From: Sphingobacteriaceae bacterium
GTDB taxonomy: Bacteria > Bacteroidota > Bacteroidia > Sphingobacteriales > Sphingobacteriaceae
Assembly (NCBI GenBank): GCA_947460275.1
Contig: CANHHZ010000014.1
Location: 1-18,915, forward strand
Length of the DNA stretch: 18,915 nucleotides
Reading direction: 5' to 3'
Both the position numbers and the translations under genes were made by a program. Positions 6,570 to 13,976 of the stretch are shown piece by piece. The notes under the pieces are model-generated. The model was not told the DNA's origin and did no database searches. It was given only the letters and a program-made list of their open reading frames with translations. Within the stretch, counting starts at the first letter, position 1. The number at the start of each line of letters is the position of its first letter.

Positions 6570-7208
6570 CTATACTAAAAACTTCGCTTTCAATTCTGAT
6601 GTAATTTCCTCTGTGATGGAAATGATGTCTTCAGGAGAATCTGTATTGTTGATCACTATCTTATGGCAGTCGTCTTTATAAGGTAACAAAAACTCTTTAT
6701 ACGCTGGTACCACGTGATTGTGCCATTTGTAAAGCACATCTTCTTCTGGATAACCTCTTTCCATCCCGTCTCTTCTTATTCTGCGTTGCAGGGCAACTTC
6801 TTCGTGAGCGTCAATAAAAATGCGTTGGTCTAAAAGTTCTGCAATTTCTTTAAAGTGTAAAATGAAAAGTCCTTCAACAATAACAATGGATGCAGGTTTA
6901 ATTTCTAATATTTTAACCACAGCTAGTGGGTTATTGAAGTTGTATTCTTTCTTATAAACTACTTCGCCTTTTATCAATTTTTTAATGTCCACCAAAAATT
7001 GGTCGGCGTCAATGGTAGAGGGAAGATCAAAATTATACAATTTATTTTCTTCCTGCGTCATGTCACCGGCAGGAATGTAATAATCATCCTGTGATAAAAG
7101 CGTTACTTCGTCGTGTTTAAAATGGTGTAAAAAGCTATTTAAAAAAAAAGTTTTACCCGAACCGCTGCCTCCAGCTATTCCGATAATTAATGGGCTATGG
7201 TTGTTCAT
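6570..7208 (-). CDS. udk: Uridine kinase family protein (P-loop nucleoside kinase)
   Basis: This 212-residue protein starts with a P-loop GGSGSGKT at 13-20, followed by the family block LLSQDDYYIP and the DLPSTIDADQF segment that corresponds to the substrate lid region of uridine/cytidine kinases. VIVEGLFILHF and DAHEEVALQRRIRRDGMERGY match the Walker B and lid arginine region. The expected reaction is phosphorylation of uridine or cytidine to the monophosphate in pyrimidine salvage. Similarity to phosphoribulokinase-like P-loop kinases means the substrate is not certain. The length is typical. Its first 14 nt overlap the end of the upstream LysM gene on the same strand, so expression is probably coupled. 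It ends in TAG (6570-6572) and converges on the ORF6N gene across 84 nt with no clear hairpin terminator. Confidence 0.92.
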   Translation of the reverse strand: MNNHSPLIIGIAGGSGSGKTFFLNSFLHHFKHDEVTLLSQDDYYIPAGDMTQEENKLYNFDLPSTIDADQFLVDIKKLIKGEVVYKKEYNFNNPLAVVKILEIKPASIVIVEGLFILHFKEIAELLDQRIFIDAHEEVALQRRIRRDGMERGYPEEDVLYKWHNHVVPAYKEFLLPYKDDCHKIVINNTDSPEDIISITEEITSELKAKFLV

Positions 7209-8751
7209 TTTCTTGAGCGCCGTAATTTATATTGCAAAAAAATCGTTTATCTAAGGCACCAACTGCATCTGCTACTGCCTTTGTAATTACAATGATCACA
7301 TCTTTTGTGGTTTCATTTTCGGTAAATTTACCAACCACCTTTGCAAAGGTAGATCGGTTGGTCATTGGATTGGTAATTTTTATTACTGTTCCTATACTTG
7401 CAGTTCGGTGTAAAACCAACATTTTGTTGGCTTCTAAATCGGGGTCCTCAATCCAAACTGCAGCCCCTTTTTCTTCCACCTGTGTTAAACCATATCTGCT
7501 AGCAGCATATTTAAGCTTTGGATCTTTGATGCTTGTTGTACTAGCTGTGGGTTCTGGTTCGTCTCCTTCTTCTTCGTTTGAACTGTTTGGTAGTGTTGCT
7601 TTGATCATCAATTTTTGTCCCACAGTAACTTCTTCACTAGTTAAATTATTAAATGTTTTAAGTTGATAGGTAGTCAAATTATATTTTTTGGCTATGGCGT
7701 AAATGGTTTCGCCAGCGGCTACTACGTGTTCAAAACTTGCTTCGTTAGTTTTGCTTACAGTTGATGAAAGGGCTTTTTCGTCAGTTGGCTTTTGGTAACT
7801 TTTAGTATTTGGGGTGGTTGGTTTTTCTATAACAACATCTGTTTGAGTTGTATTTCCTTCACCCACTTTTAAAACTTGCCCTATTTGTAAGTTGTTAGAT
7901 GTAAGCCCATTCAGTCTTTTGATTTCTTCAACGGTAGTGTTGTATTGATTTGCAATAACATTAAGACTTTCTTTAGCTTTTACTTTATGGGTACCTGTTA
8001 CTTCTGTTTGTGTTGCATTTTTGTTGCTTAAGTCAATTGGCTTAGGCTCTTCGACAATTTTACTTGTTTCTATAATTGTACTATTTGTAGGCACTTTTAA
8101 AACTTGGCCAATTTGTAGATTGATGGAGTTTAAATTATTCAATCGCTTAATTTCCTCAGCAGTAGTATGGTATTGTTTGGCGATTAGGTTAAGGCTTTCT
8201 TTGGCTTGAACTGTATGTGTGCCAATTGGCTCAACTCCAGTTGTTCCCGTATTGTTTGCATTAGCTGGAATAGTTAGGCTAGATTTGCTTGGTTCTACAA
8301 TATTGTTGCTTGAAGGTATTTTTAAAACCTGACCAATTTGTAGGTTAATAGAACTTAATTTGTTCAATTGTTTAATTTCATCAACGCTAGTTCCATATTT
8401 TTCGGCTAGGGTGTTTAAATTATCTTTGGCCTTTATAGTATAACTAATGATTTCGGTATATTTTTTAATTGAGTTACCAACAGTATTAAAGGGAAGATTG
8501 GTAGGTACTTTTAATGTCATTCCCAATTGTAGCACCTTGCTGTCATTGTATTCCATTAAGTCTTTATAAATCACATTGTATCGTTTAGCAATAGCATAAT
8601 AAGTTTCTTTAGCTTCTACACGATGCAAAATAACTTTTTTACCATTGTTATTTTCAATCCCTATAGAATCGATAGAAATGGTTGCTTTGGCACTAGAAAC
8701 TGATTTGCTCAGAAAAAAAATGCCAATAAGGATATAATATATTTTATGCAT
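7195..8751 (-). CDS. Secreted protein with five LysM domains and a C-terminal RlpA-like double-psi beta-barrel
   Basis: This 518-residue protein begins with a signal peptide (MHKIYYILIGIFFL, ending near SSAKA). Five LysM peptidoglycan-binding modules follow at about 42-85, 102-147, 178-224, 254-298 and 342-387. Each has the pattern hxVxAxExLxxIAxxYxTTxxxIKxLNxLxxxxLQIGQxLKVP. Modules 2-4 repeat with a 76-residue period and are joined by Thr/Asn/Ser-rich linkers. The C-terminal ~105 residues (about 409-512) look like the double-psi beta-barrel of RlpA-type proteins: HRTASIGTVIKITNPMTNRS, FAKVVGKF, and DVIIVITKAVADAVGAL. RlpA barrels act on naked glycan strands in some bacteria, but the canonical catalytic Asp/His pair cannot be confirmed here. 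It is expected in the periplasm bound to peptidoglycan. Its stop lies 14 nt inside the uridine kinase gene. Confidence 0.9.
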   Translation of the reverse strand: MHKIYYILIGIFFLSKSVSSAKATISIDSIGIENNNGKKVILHRVEAKETYYAIAKRYNVIYKDLMEYNDSKVLQLGMTLKVPTNLPFNTVGNSIKKYTEIISYTIKAKDNLNTLAEKYGTSVDEIKQLNKLSSINLQIGQVLKIPSSNNIVEPSKSSLTIPANANNTGTTGVEPIGTHTVQAKESLNLIAKQYHTTAEEIKRLNNLNSINLQIGQVLKVPTNSTIIETSKIVEEPKPIDLSNKNATQTEVTGTHKVKAKESLNVIANQYNTTVEEIKRLNGLTSNNLQIGQVLKVGEGNTTQTDVVIEKPTTPNTKSYQKPTDEKALSSTVSKTNEASFEHVVAAGETIYAIAKKYNLTTYQLKTFNNLTSEEVTVGQKLMIKATLPNSSNEEEGDEPEPTASTTSIKDPKLKYAASRYGLTQVEEKGAAVWIEDPDLEANKMLVLHRTASIGTVIKITNPMTNRSTFAKVVGKFTENETTKDVIIVITKAVADAVGALDKRFFCNINYGAQENEQP

Positions 8752-8915
8752 TAACTTTTAGGTCTAGTAGGATTTGCAATTATACGAATAATAAATTTTT
8801 TAGTTTTAATAATGTACTAATAACGTTAAAATTGATGCGCTATTATGTTTTTTAAAACCATTTTCAACTTGATAATGTTATGCTTATGGACTTTAAAAAA
8901 ATAAATTACAAAATT

Positions 8916-9395
8916 ATGGATGCAAAAAACATTAGCTTAAACGAGAAACAAGTAAAACCAATCGCAGATTTATTAAACGACTACTTGGCCAATTATCATA
9001 TTCATTATCAAAAACTAAGAGGTTGTCATTGGAACATCAAGGGGCAAAATTTTTTTACTTTACATCTTAAATTTGAAGAGTTGTATACCAATGCACAGCT
9101 TACCATAGACGAGATTGCAGAGCGTGTGCTTACTTTAGGGAAAGCACCACACAGCCGTTTTGAAGTTTACATTAGAGAATCAGCAATTAAAGAAATAAAT
9201 ACCGTTGGTTTAAGTGACATGGCCATGGTTGAAGCCATCATAGAAGACATGCACAAATTAATTGAGCTAGAACGCGAGTTGTTAGCAACAACTGCCGATG
9301 CAAGAGATCATGGATCAAACGATATGGTTAATCGATTTATGCAATTTAAGGAAAAAACAACTTGGATGCTGCGCTCTTTTGCAGGTATGAAATAA
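8916..9395 (+). CDS. dps: Dps family DNA-protection ferritin-like protein
   Basis: This protein is 159 residues from the ATG at 8916, chosen because MDAKNISLNEKQ is the usual beginning in related Dps proteins. An in-frame ATG at 8880 would add MLMDFKKINYKI. The ferroxidase residues of the Dps inter-subunit iron site are present: H38 in GCHWN, H50 in FTLHLKFEELY, and D65 and E69 in TIDEIAERV, followed by the LGKAP turn. Dps forms a 12-subunit shell that oxidises and stores Fe(II) using peroxide and shields DNA in stress. The gene has its own terminator and diverges from the LysM gene, so it is probably a single-gene unit. I saw no convincing OxyR- or Fur-type operator in the 128-nt (or 164-nt) leader region. 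Confidence 0.96.
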   Translation: MDAKNISLNEKQVKPIADLLNDYLANYHIHYQKLRGCHWNIKGQNFFTLHLKFEELYTNAQLTIDEIAERVLTLGKAPHSRFEVYIRESAIKEINTVGLSDMAMVEAIIEDMHKLIELERELLATTADARDHGSNDMVNRFMQFKEKTTWMLRSFAGMK

Positions 9396-9412
9396 GTTGA
9401 TATAATTTAAAT

Positions 9413-9443
9413 AAAGCCTTCGCCTAAAGTGGAGGTTTTTTTT
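9413..9443 (+). terminator. Intrinsic terminator of dps
   Basis: AAAGCCTTCGC (9413-9423) pairs with GTGGAGGTTTT (9429-9439), including three G-U pairs, around a CTAAA loop. An 8-nt T run (9436-9443) forms its 3' side and tail. Confidence 0.8.
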
Positions 9444-9508
9444 GTTTTAAATCTTTCTAATTTGATGCAATAATGACAACAAAATCGCTTTTATAATATA
9501 CATCTTGC

Positions 9509-9516
9509 TAAATTTG
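9509..9516 (+). promoter_or_regulatory. Perfect TAnnTTTG -7 box immediately before the UbiD-family start
   Basis: TAAATTTG ends only 6 nt before the ATG at 9523, and no TTG -33 element is seen at the right distance. If used, it would give a nearly leaderless mRNA. It may equally be chance in AT-rich DNA. Confidence 0.25.
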
Positions 9517-9522
9517 CAACCC

Positions 9523-11355
9523 ATGGGATATCAAAGTTTAGCCGGATGCGTTACCGATCTTGAAAAGCACGGGCATTTAATCCGCATCAAAGAAGAAGTA
9601 GATCCATATTTAGAAATGGCTGCTATACACTTGCGTGTGTACGAAAATCAAGGTCCAGCCTTGCTGTTCGAAAACATTAAGGGAACTCCATTTAAAGCGG
9701 TTTCAAATCTTTTTGGCACTTTGGAGCGTTCTAAATTTATGTTTCGCGATAGCTTAGCTAGGGTAGAGCAATTGGTGGCTTTGCGGTCTGATCCCGTTAA
9801 GGCCCTAAAAAGTCCTTTAAAATATGCAGGTGCGGGTTTAACAGCTTTCTCTGCTTTGCCTTTAAAACAATCTCTATTTAAAACTACCTTTCAAAAAACC
9901 AGTATCAGCAATTTGCCACAAATTGTAAATTGGCCAATGGATGGTGGTTCATTTGTAACTATGCCTCAGGTATATACCGAAGATATTGATCAACCAGGGG
10001 TGATGAACGGTAATTTGGGTATGTATCGAATACAACTTGCTGGAAACGATTATATTAAAGACAAAGAAATTGGTTTACATTACCAAATTCATCGCGGCAT
10101 TGGTGTACATCAAACTAAAGCAAATGCCAAAGGTCAGCCCCTAAAAGTAAGTATTTTTGTGGGTGGCCCGCCTTCGCATCCCTTGGCGGCAGTAATGCCT
10201 TTACCAGAAGGATTGTCGGAATTGACTTTTGCGGGTGCATTAGGTAACAGAAGGTTTCGCTATTTTTACGACGACGAAGGTTTTTGCATTTCGGCAGATG
10301 CAGATTTTGTGATCACTGGAACGGTTTATCCACACGAAAATAAGCCAGAAGGTCCCTTTGGTGATCATTTAGGCTATTACAGCTTAACACATCTTTTTCC
10401 TTTAATGAAAGTGCACAATGTGTACCATAAAAAAGATGCCATTTGGTCGTTTACCGTTGTGGGCCGACCTCCGCAAGAAGATACCAGCTTTGGTGCCTTA
10501 ATTCATGAAATTACTGGCTCGGCCATTCCGCAAGAAATTCCAGGTTTAAAGGAAGTTAATGCAGTTGATGCGGCAGGGGTGCACCCTTTGTTGTTTGCTA
10601 TTGGTAGCGAAAGATATACACCTTTCTTAAACGAGCGAAAACCGCAAGAAATTTTAACCATTGCCAACCATATTTTGGGTAAAAACCAATTGAGCTTGGC
10701 AAAATACTTGTTTATTGCTGCGCAAGAAGACGATGAAACTTTAAGCACTCAAAATATTCAGGCTTTTCTTCAGCATATGCTGGAAAGGATTGATTTAGCT
10801 AAAGACATTCATTTTTATACCAATACCACTATTGATACGCTCGATTATAGCGGCGAAAGTTTAAATGCAGGCTCTAAAGTAGTCTTTGCAGCAGCAGGGG
10901 CTAAAAGAAGGGATTTGATACAGCAATTACCCTCAAATTTTGCCTTACCCGATGGATTTGGTAACGCATATTTAGCCATGCCAGGGATTGTTACCGTGCA
11001 AGCGCCAAAATATGAAGGCGAAAATAGCAAAGCTGATATTGAAAAATTGAAGGTTTTCTTGGCGGATAAAGATTTGGGTAACTTGCCATTGATTGTAATA
11101 TGCGATGATGCCGAATTTACTGCAGCTAACCCTAATAATTTGGTTTGGGTAACTTTTACAAGAAGCAATCCGGCGGTGGATATTGGTGGTGTTCATGATT
11201 TTGTAATCGATAAACATTGGGGTTGTAAGGGTCCTTTAATTATTGATGCCCGTAAAAAGCCACATCATGCACCAGAACTTGTTAAAGACCAAATAATAGA
11301 AGAACGGATAAATAGATTAGGACAAGAGGGAGCATCGCTCTATCAAATAATCTAA
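9523..11355 (+). CDS. UbiD family prenylated-FMN-dependent decarboxylase
   Basis: This protein is 610 residues from the ATG at 9523. A TTG at 9505 would add six residues, but MGYQSLAGCVTDLEKHGHLI is the usual start. UbiD-family hallmarks are seen in order: an N-terminal alpha/beta region (LIRIKEEVDPYLEMAAIHLRV, GPALLFENIKG), the prFMN-binding stretch NGNLGMYRIQLAG, FVGGPPSHPLAAVMPLPEG, and the acidic catalytic segment EGPFGDHLGYY at 276-286. The long C-terminal part with DIGGVHDFVIDKHWGCKGPLIIDA is also typical. These enzymes need prenylated FMN made by UbiX, which is not in this window. The length of about 610 residues is that of the long UbiD/MqnL-like form rather than the ~490-residue E. 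coli UbiD. The native substrate, a quinone precursor or another aromatic or alpha,beta-unsaturated acid, is not determined. Confidence 0.9.
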   Translation: MGYQSLAGCVTDLEKHGHLIRIKEEVDPYLEMAAIHLRVYENQGPALLFENIKGTPFKAVSNLFGTLERSKFMFRDSLARVEQLVALRSDPVKALKSPLKYAGAGLTAFSALPLKQSLFKTTFQKTSISNLPQIVNWPMDGGSFVTMPQVYTEDIDQPGVMNGNLGMYRIQLAGNDYIKDKEIGLHYQIHRGIGVHQTKANAKGQPLKVSIFVGGPPSHPLAAVMPLPEGLSELTFAGALGNRRFRYFYDDEGFCISADADFVITGTVYPHENKPEGPFGDHLGYYSLTHLFPLMKVHNVYHKKDAIWSFTVVGRPPQEDTSFGALIHEITGSAIPQEIPGLKEVNAVDAAGVHPLLFAIGSERYTPFLNERKPQEILTIANHILGKNQLSLAKYLFIAAQEDDETLSTQNIQAFLQHMLERIDLAKDIHFYTNTTIDTLDYSGESLNAGSKVVFAAAGAKRRDLIQQLPSNFALPDGFGNAYLAMPGIVTVQAPKYEGENSKADIEKLKVFLADKDLGNLPLIVICDDAEFTAANPNNLVWVTFTRSNPAVDIGGVHDFVIDKHWGCKGPLIIDARKKPHHAPELVKDQIIEERINRLGQEGASLYQII

Positions 11356-11363
11356 ATCCAAAT

Positions 11364-11401
11364 AAAAAGGGCAGTCCGTTTTAAAACGAATTGCCCTTTT
11401 T
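11364..11401. terminator. Bidirectional terminator between the UbiD-family and OMPP1-family genes
   Basis: AAAAAGGGCA (11364-11373) pairs with TGCCCTTTTT (11392-11401) in a perfect 10-bp stem. An inner CGTTTT/AAAACG palindrome (11377-11388) sits in the loop. A runs on one side and T runs on the other allow it to end both the plus-strand gene (stop at 11355) and the minus-strand gene (stop at 11418). Confidence 0.88.
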
Positions 11402-11417
11402 ATAATTTTCGTTTTTA

Positions 11418-12926
11418 CTAAAACCTTAACCCAAAAGTTAAAAAAACATTGGTTTTTTCGTTTTTAATCGTAGCTACTGGTTCGTTACCTGCATTTAAAG
11501 TATAAGGGCTAAATGAATTGTTTCCTTGTATTTTTTGATAGGTTAAATCTAAAAAGTAATTGTTTACTCGATAACCTAAACCCCCGCTATAAACCTTGGT
11601 TTCAAAAAAATTGTTTTCGTCTGTTTTGTAAGGGCTCCCATTTAACCCATAACCAGCTCTTAAACTTACTTTATCTATTTTGTATTCTGCACCAACTCTA
11701 TAGTTTATCGCGTTCCGATAATTTTGTCTCACGCCAGTATTATTACTTTTCATTACAGCTACATCATCAGTAGTTGCATAGCCTTCGCTGGTAGAAAATT
11801 TGATTGTCGAATAATCTATAAAATCAACATCAGCGGTAAGTATTGCTCGGTTAGCAATGATGTAACTTGCACCTAAAGCACCCTTTAATGGAGTTCTTAA
11901 GTTGTAAGAAAAGTCATAAGTTTCCTTATTTGAAGTTCCATTAGTTGTACCCCGATTATCTAAACCTTCGGTATAACTATCGTTAATAACCAACCAAGTT
12001 GGAGTTTGAAGCGTTGCACCAATTCTAAAATTCTTTTCAGGTCTAAAAATAATACCTAGTCGGCCATTTGCGCCCGAACCTTTGGTGGTTTGGTTTTGAT
12101 TAAACAAAAATTTATAATTTTTTGTGGCCGAGATGGGTTGATCAGCAATGTGTAATTTTCCAGCTTCTTCATACTGTGCATCGCTGGTATATCTTATATC
12201 TACTAAACCTAAGTTAGCGCCAATGTATATTTGGTTTGAAATATTTAAAGCAACTGCAAAATTAAATTCAGACACACTTCCGCTTCTCAACTCGTTTTTC
12301 TTTTGTTGGCTAGGCTGAGTATTATCAGCAAAAGTTTCTGGATAATAATTACCTGCCACATTATCATAACTAATTAAATAATTGTCGTAGGCCATGCGTT
12401 CCAAACTTCCATTCGCCAATTTGTTTGGTAACGTTTTACCTGCAATTTCGGCAAAATAATCTGCCATAGAAGTTTTAGTGTTACTTCCATTGTAGTTTAT
12501 TTCTGTGCTGAAATCGTTATTTCTGTTGTATCCTAAACCAAACACAGCACTAATTAATCCTTTGGTTGTTTCTTGTCCTCTTTGTTTATAATTAGGGGCA
12601 AAAAAAACAGCACCTATTTGGTTTGCGTTAATTTGCGATTTATTGGTGTTTGTCTGTTTGTCTAGATAGGAAGCATTTGCTTTGGTACCATTAAATTCGG
12701 GAGTAAAGCTAAATTCAGACTTGGTAAAAAGTCCTAAACCAGCAGGATTACCACCCAAAGAGCTGATGTCTCCACCTACACCAATTTGAGCATTACCCAT
12801 GGCTTTAAATCTGGCGGTGCTTCCAAAATTAGTTTGCGAAAAACGCAAAGCATCACTGGTGTATTGTGCATATATATTGCTATTTACAGCTACTATAGCT
12901 AGCAATGCTAAAAATATTTTTTTCAT
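11418..12926 (-). CDS. Outer-membrane beta-barrel protein of the OMPP1/FadL/TodX type
   Basis: This 502-residue protein has a signal peptide, MKKIFLALLAIVAVNSNIYA, probably cleaved before Q21. The mature N-terminus has TSDALRFSQTNFGSTARFKAMGNAQIGVGGDISSLGGNPAGLGLF, the N-terminal plug/hatch wording of Bacteroidota OMPP1/FadL-family transporters (a Gly-Asn-Pro-Ala-Gly turn after the first strands). The rest is alternating amphipathic strands with Asn/Thr/Tyr-rich loops, ending in VFLTFGLRF with the terminal aromatic expected of a barrel inserted by BAM. FadL-type barrels carry hydrophobic molecules across the outer membrane; the ligand here is unknown. The gene follows a low-complexity lipoprotein gene after 17 nt on the same strand and shares a bidirectional terminator with the convergent UbiD-family gene. 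Confidence 0.85.
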   Translation of the reverse strand: MKKIFLALLAIVAVNSNIYAQYTSDALRFSQTNFGSTARFKAMGNAQIGVGGDISSLGGNPAGLGLFTKSEFSFTPEFNGTKANASYLDKQTNTNKSQINANQIGAVFFAPNYKQRGQETTKGLISAVFGLGYNRNNDFSTEINYNGSNTKTSMADYFAEIAGKTLPNKLANGSLERMAYDNYLISYDNVAGNYYPETFADNTQPSQQKKNELRSGSVSEFNFAVALNISNQIYIGANLGLVDIRYTSDAQYEEAGKLHIADQPISATKNYKFLFNQNQTTKGSGANGRLGIIFRPEKNFRIGATLQTPTWLVINDSYTEGLDNRGTTNGTSNKETYDFSYNLRTPLKGALGASYIIANRAILTADVDFIDYSTIKFSTSEGYATTDDVAVMKSNNTGVRQNYRNAINYRVGAEYKIDKVSLRAGYGLNGSPYKTDENNFFETKVYSGGLGYRVNNYFLDLTYQKIQGNNSFSPYTLNAGNEPVATIKNEKTNVFLTFGLRF

Positions 12927-12943
12927 TTTGAGTCGTTAATTTA

Positions 12944-13879
12944 TTATTTACCCCCACCTCTTGTTGGTCGGGCACTGCCACTGCTACCTTCGCTGCTGCT
13001 ACCACCGCCACTACTACTTGGTGGGGGCGAACTTTGTTGAACAGGAGGATTGTAAGTAGGTTGAGATCTAACTGGTGCATCATTAGTTCTAGTTGGTCTG
13101 GCTGCTTCTGAGGTGCTTGTTCTTGTAGTGTTTGAGCTTGTACCGCTGCTGGTATTTGGGCGACTAGCGTTAGCTCCATTAGAAGGATTATACATTTCAG
13201 CTCTGCTTCTTGTGGTCGTAGTTGATGTTCCATCTGATCTTGAAATTCCAGCACTGCCATTACCGCCATAATATCCGGTTGTGGTTCGGCCAATGCCATT
13301 TTCGCTACCTCTATTAGGGCGTGTAGCGTAATTTGGGTTGTAGGTATTTCTGCCTGTATTTATAACTCCACCTCCACCTAAATAGCCACCATACGAATAT
13401 GGTCCCCAGAAATTATTGTTATAAGGTGAGCCGTAATAACCCCAATTGTAATAGGGGTTCCCGTACCAACTGTAATAAGGATTGTTATAAAAATTATTGT
13501 AAAATCCACCTAACCCACCGCCATAATAAAATCCATAAGGGTTATTGAAGTTGTTGAAACTATTGAAATTATTGTAGCCGTAATAATTATAGTAAGGATC
13601 ATAATAGCCTCTAACAGGATTTCCATAATAAAATCTGTCTATCCTCGAAGCGTAATCCATGTCGTAGTTTGGATCACTTTTTCGGTAATCATCTTCCTTT
13701 ACATAATTGTTCGCTGTGGATTGTACAGCATCAATAGGTGTGTATACCTTAACTTGTGCAGTGGTATAGTAAACATCATCCGCGATAGCACTTTTTTGCG
13801 CTAATTTGGGTGCAGTACAGGAAGCAGCTATAATGGCTATGCCTGCAAGGATGCTGTTAAATATGTGGTGAGCTTTCAT
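12944..13879 (-). CDS. Low-complexity Tyr/Asn/Gly-rich predicted lipoprotein, function unknown
   Basis: This 311-residue protein starts with a basic residue, a hydrophobic segment (IFNSILAGIAIIAASC) and a lipobox-like AASC with cysteine at 21, so lipidation is likely. A short ordinary region follows (22-80, with ADDVYYTTAQVKVYTPIDA). Then come about 90 residues (82-171) made almost only of Tyr, Asn, Gly, Phe, Pro and Trp, with repeated NNF, YYG and NPYY words. The last ~130 residues are Ser/Thr/Arg/Pro/Gly-rich, with a poly-Pro/poly-Ser/poly-Gly end. No enzymatic motif is visible. Similar low-complexity Bacteroidota proteins have been given misleading 'vitellogenin'-type names. It sits 17 nt upstream of the OMPP1-family gene, suggesting one envelope operon. 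Its surface localisation and any structural role are inference. Confidence 0.8.
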   Translation of the reverse strand: MKAHHIFNSILAGIAIIAASCTAPKLAQKSAIADDVYYTTAQVKVYTPIDAVQSTANNYVKEDDYRKSDPNYDMDYASRIDRFYYGNPVRGYYDPYYNYYGYNNFNSFNNFNNPYGFYYGGGLGGFYNNFYNNPYYSWYGNPYYNWGYYGSPYNNNFWGPYSYGGYLGGGGVINTGRNTYNPNYATRPNRGSENGIGRTTTGYYGGNGSAGISRSDGTSTTTTRSRAEMYNPSNGANASRPNTSSGTSSNTTRTSTSEAARPTRTNDAPVRSQPTYNPPVQQSSPPPSSSGGGSSSEGSSGSARPTRGGGK

Positions 13880-13905
13880 ATGTAATTTTTTATTACCCTA
13901 AATGT

Positions 13906-13923
13906 AGCTATAAATTTATAGCT
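13906..13923. promoter_or_regulatory. 18-bp perfect palindrome in the divergent lipoprotein/proS promoter region
   Basis: AGCTATAAATTTATAGCT reads the same on both strands over 18 bp. Its right end overlaps TAGCTTTG (13919-13926), a perfect TAnnTTTG -7 box pointing towards proS, although no TTG is seen at the -33 distance. The position midway in a 97-bp divergent spacer suits a dimeric regulator's operator. Confidence 0.5.
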
Positions 13924-13942
13924 TTGTAAATAAACTTTACAA
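13924..13942. repeat. 7-bp inverted repeat adjoining the palindrome
   Basis: TTGTAAA (13924-13930) and TTTACAA (13936-13942) are exact reverse complements with a 5-nt spacer. The repeat starts one base after the 18-bp palindrome ends and would lie at the start of a proS leader transcript. Confidence 0.5.
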
Positions 13943-13976
13943 CAAACTTAAATCACAAAAAGCGTTCCAAAAAATT

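Noticed and set aside
12880..13299. 139-residue minus-strand open frame overlapping the low-complexity lipoprotein gene
   Set aside because: It is a frame-shifted reading of the repetitive Ser/Thr/Asn-rich region, giving a biased Gln/Leu/Val product with no export signal. The lipoprotein frame has a lipobox and sensible start.
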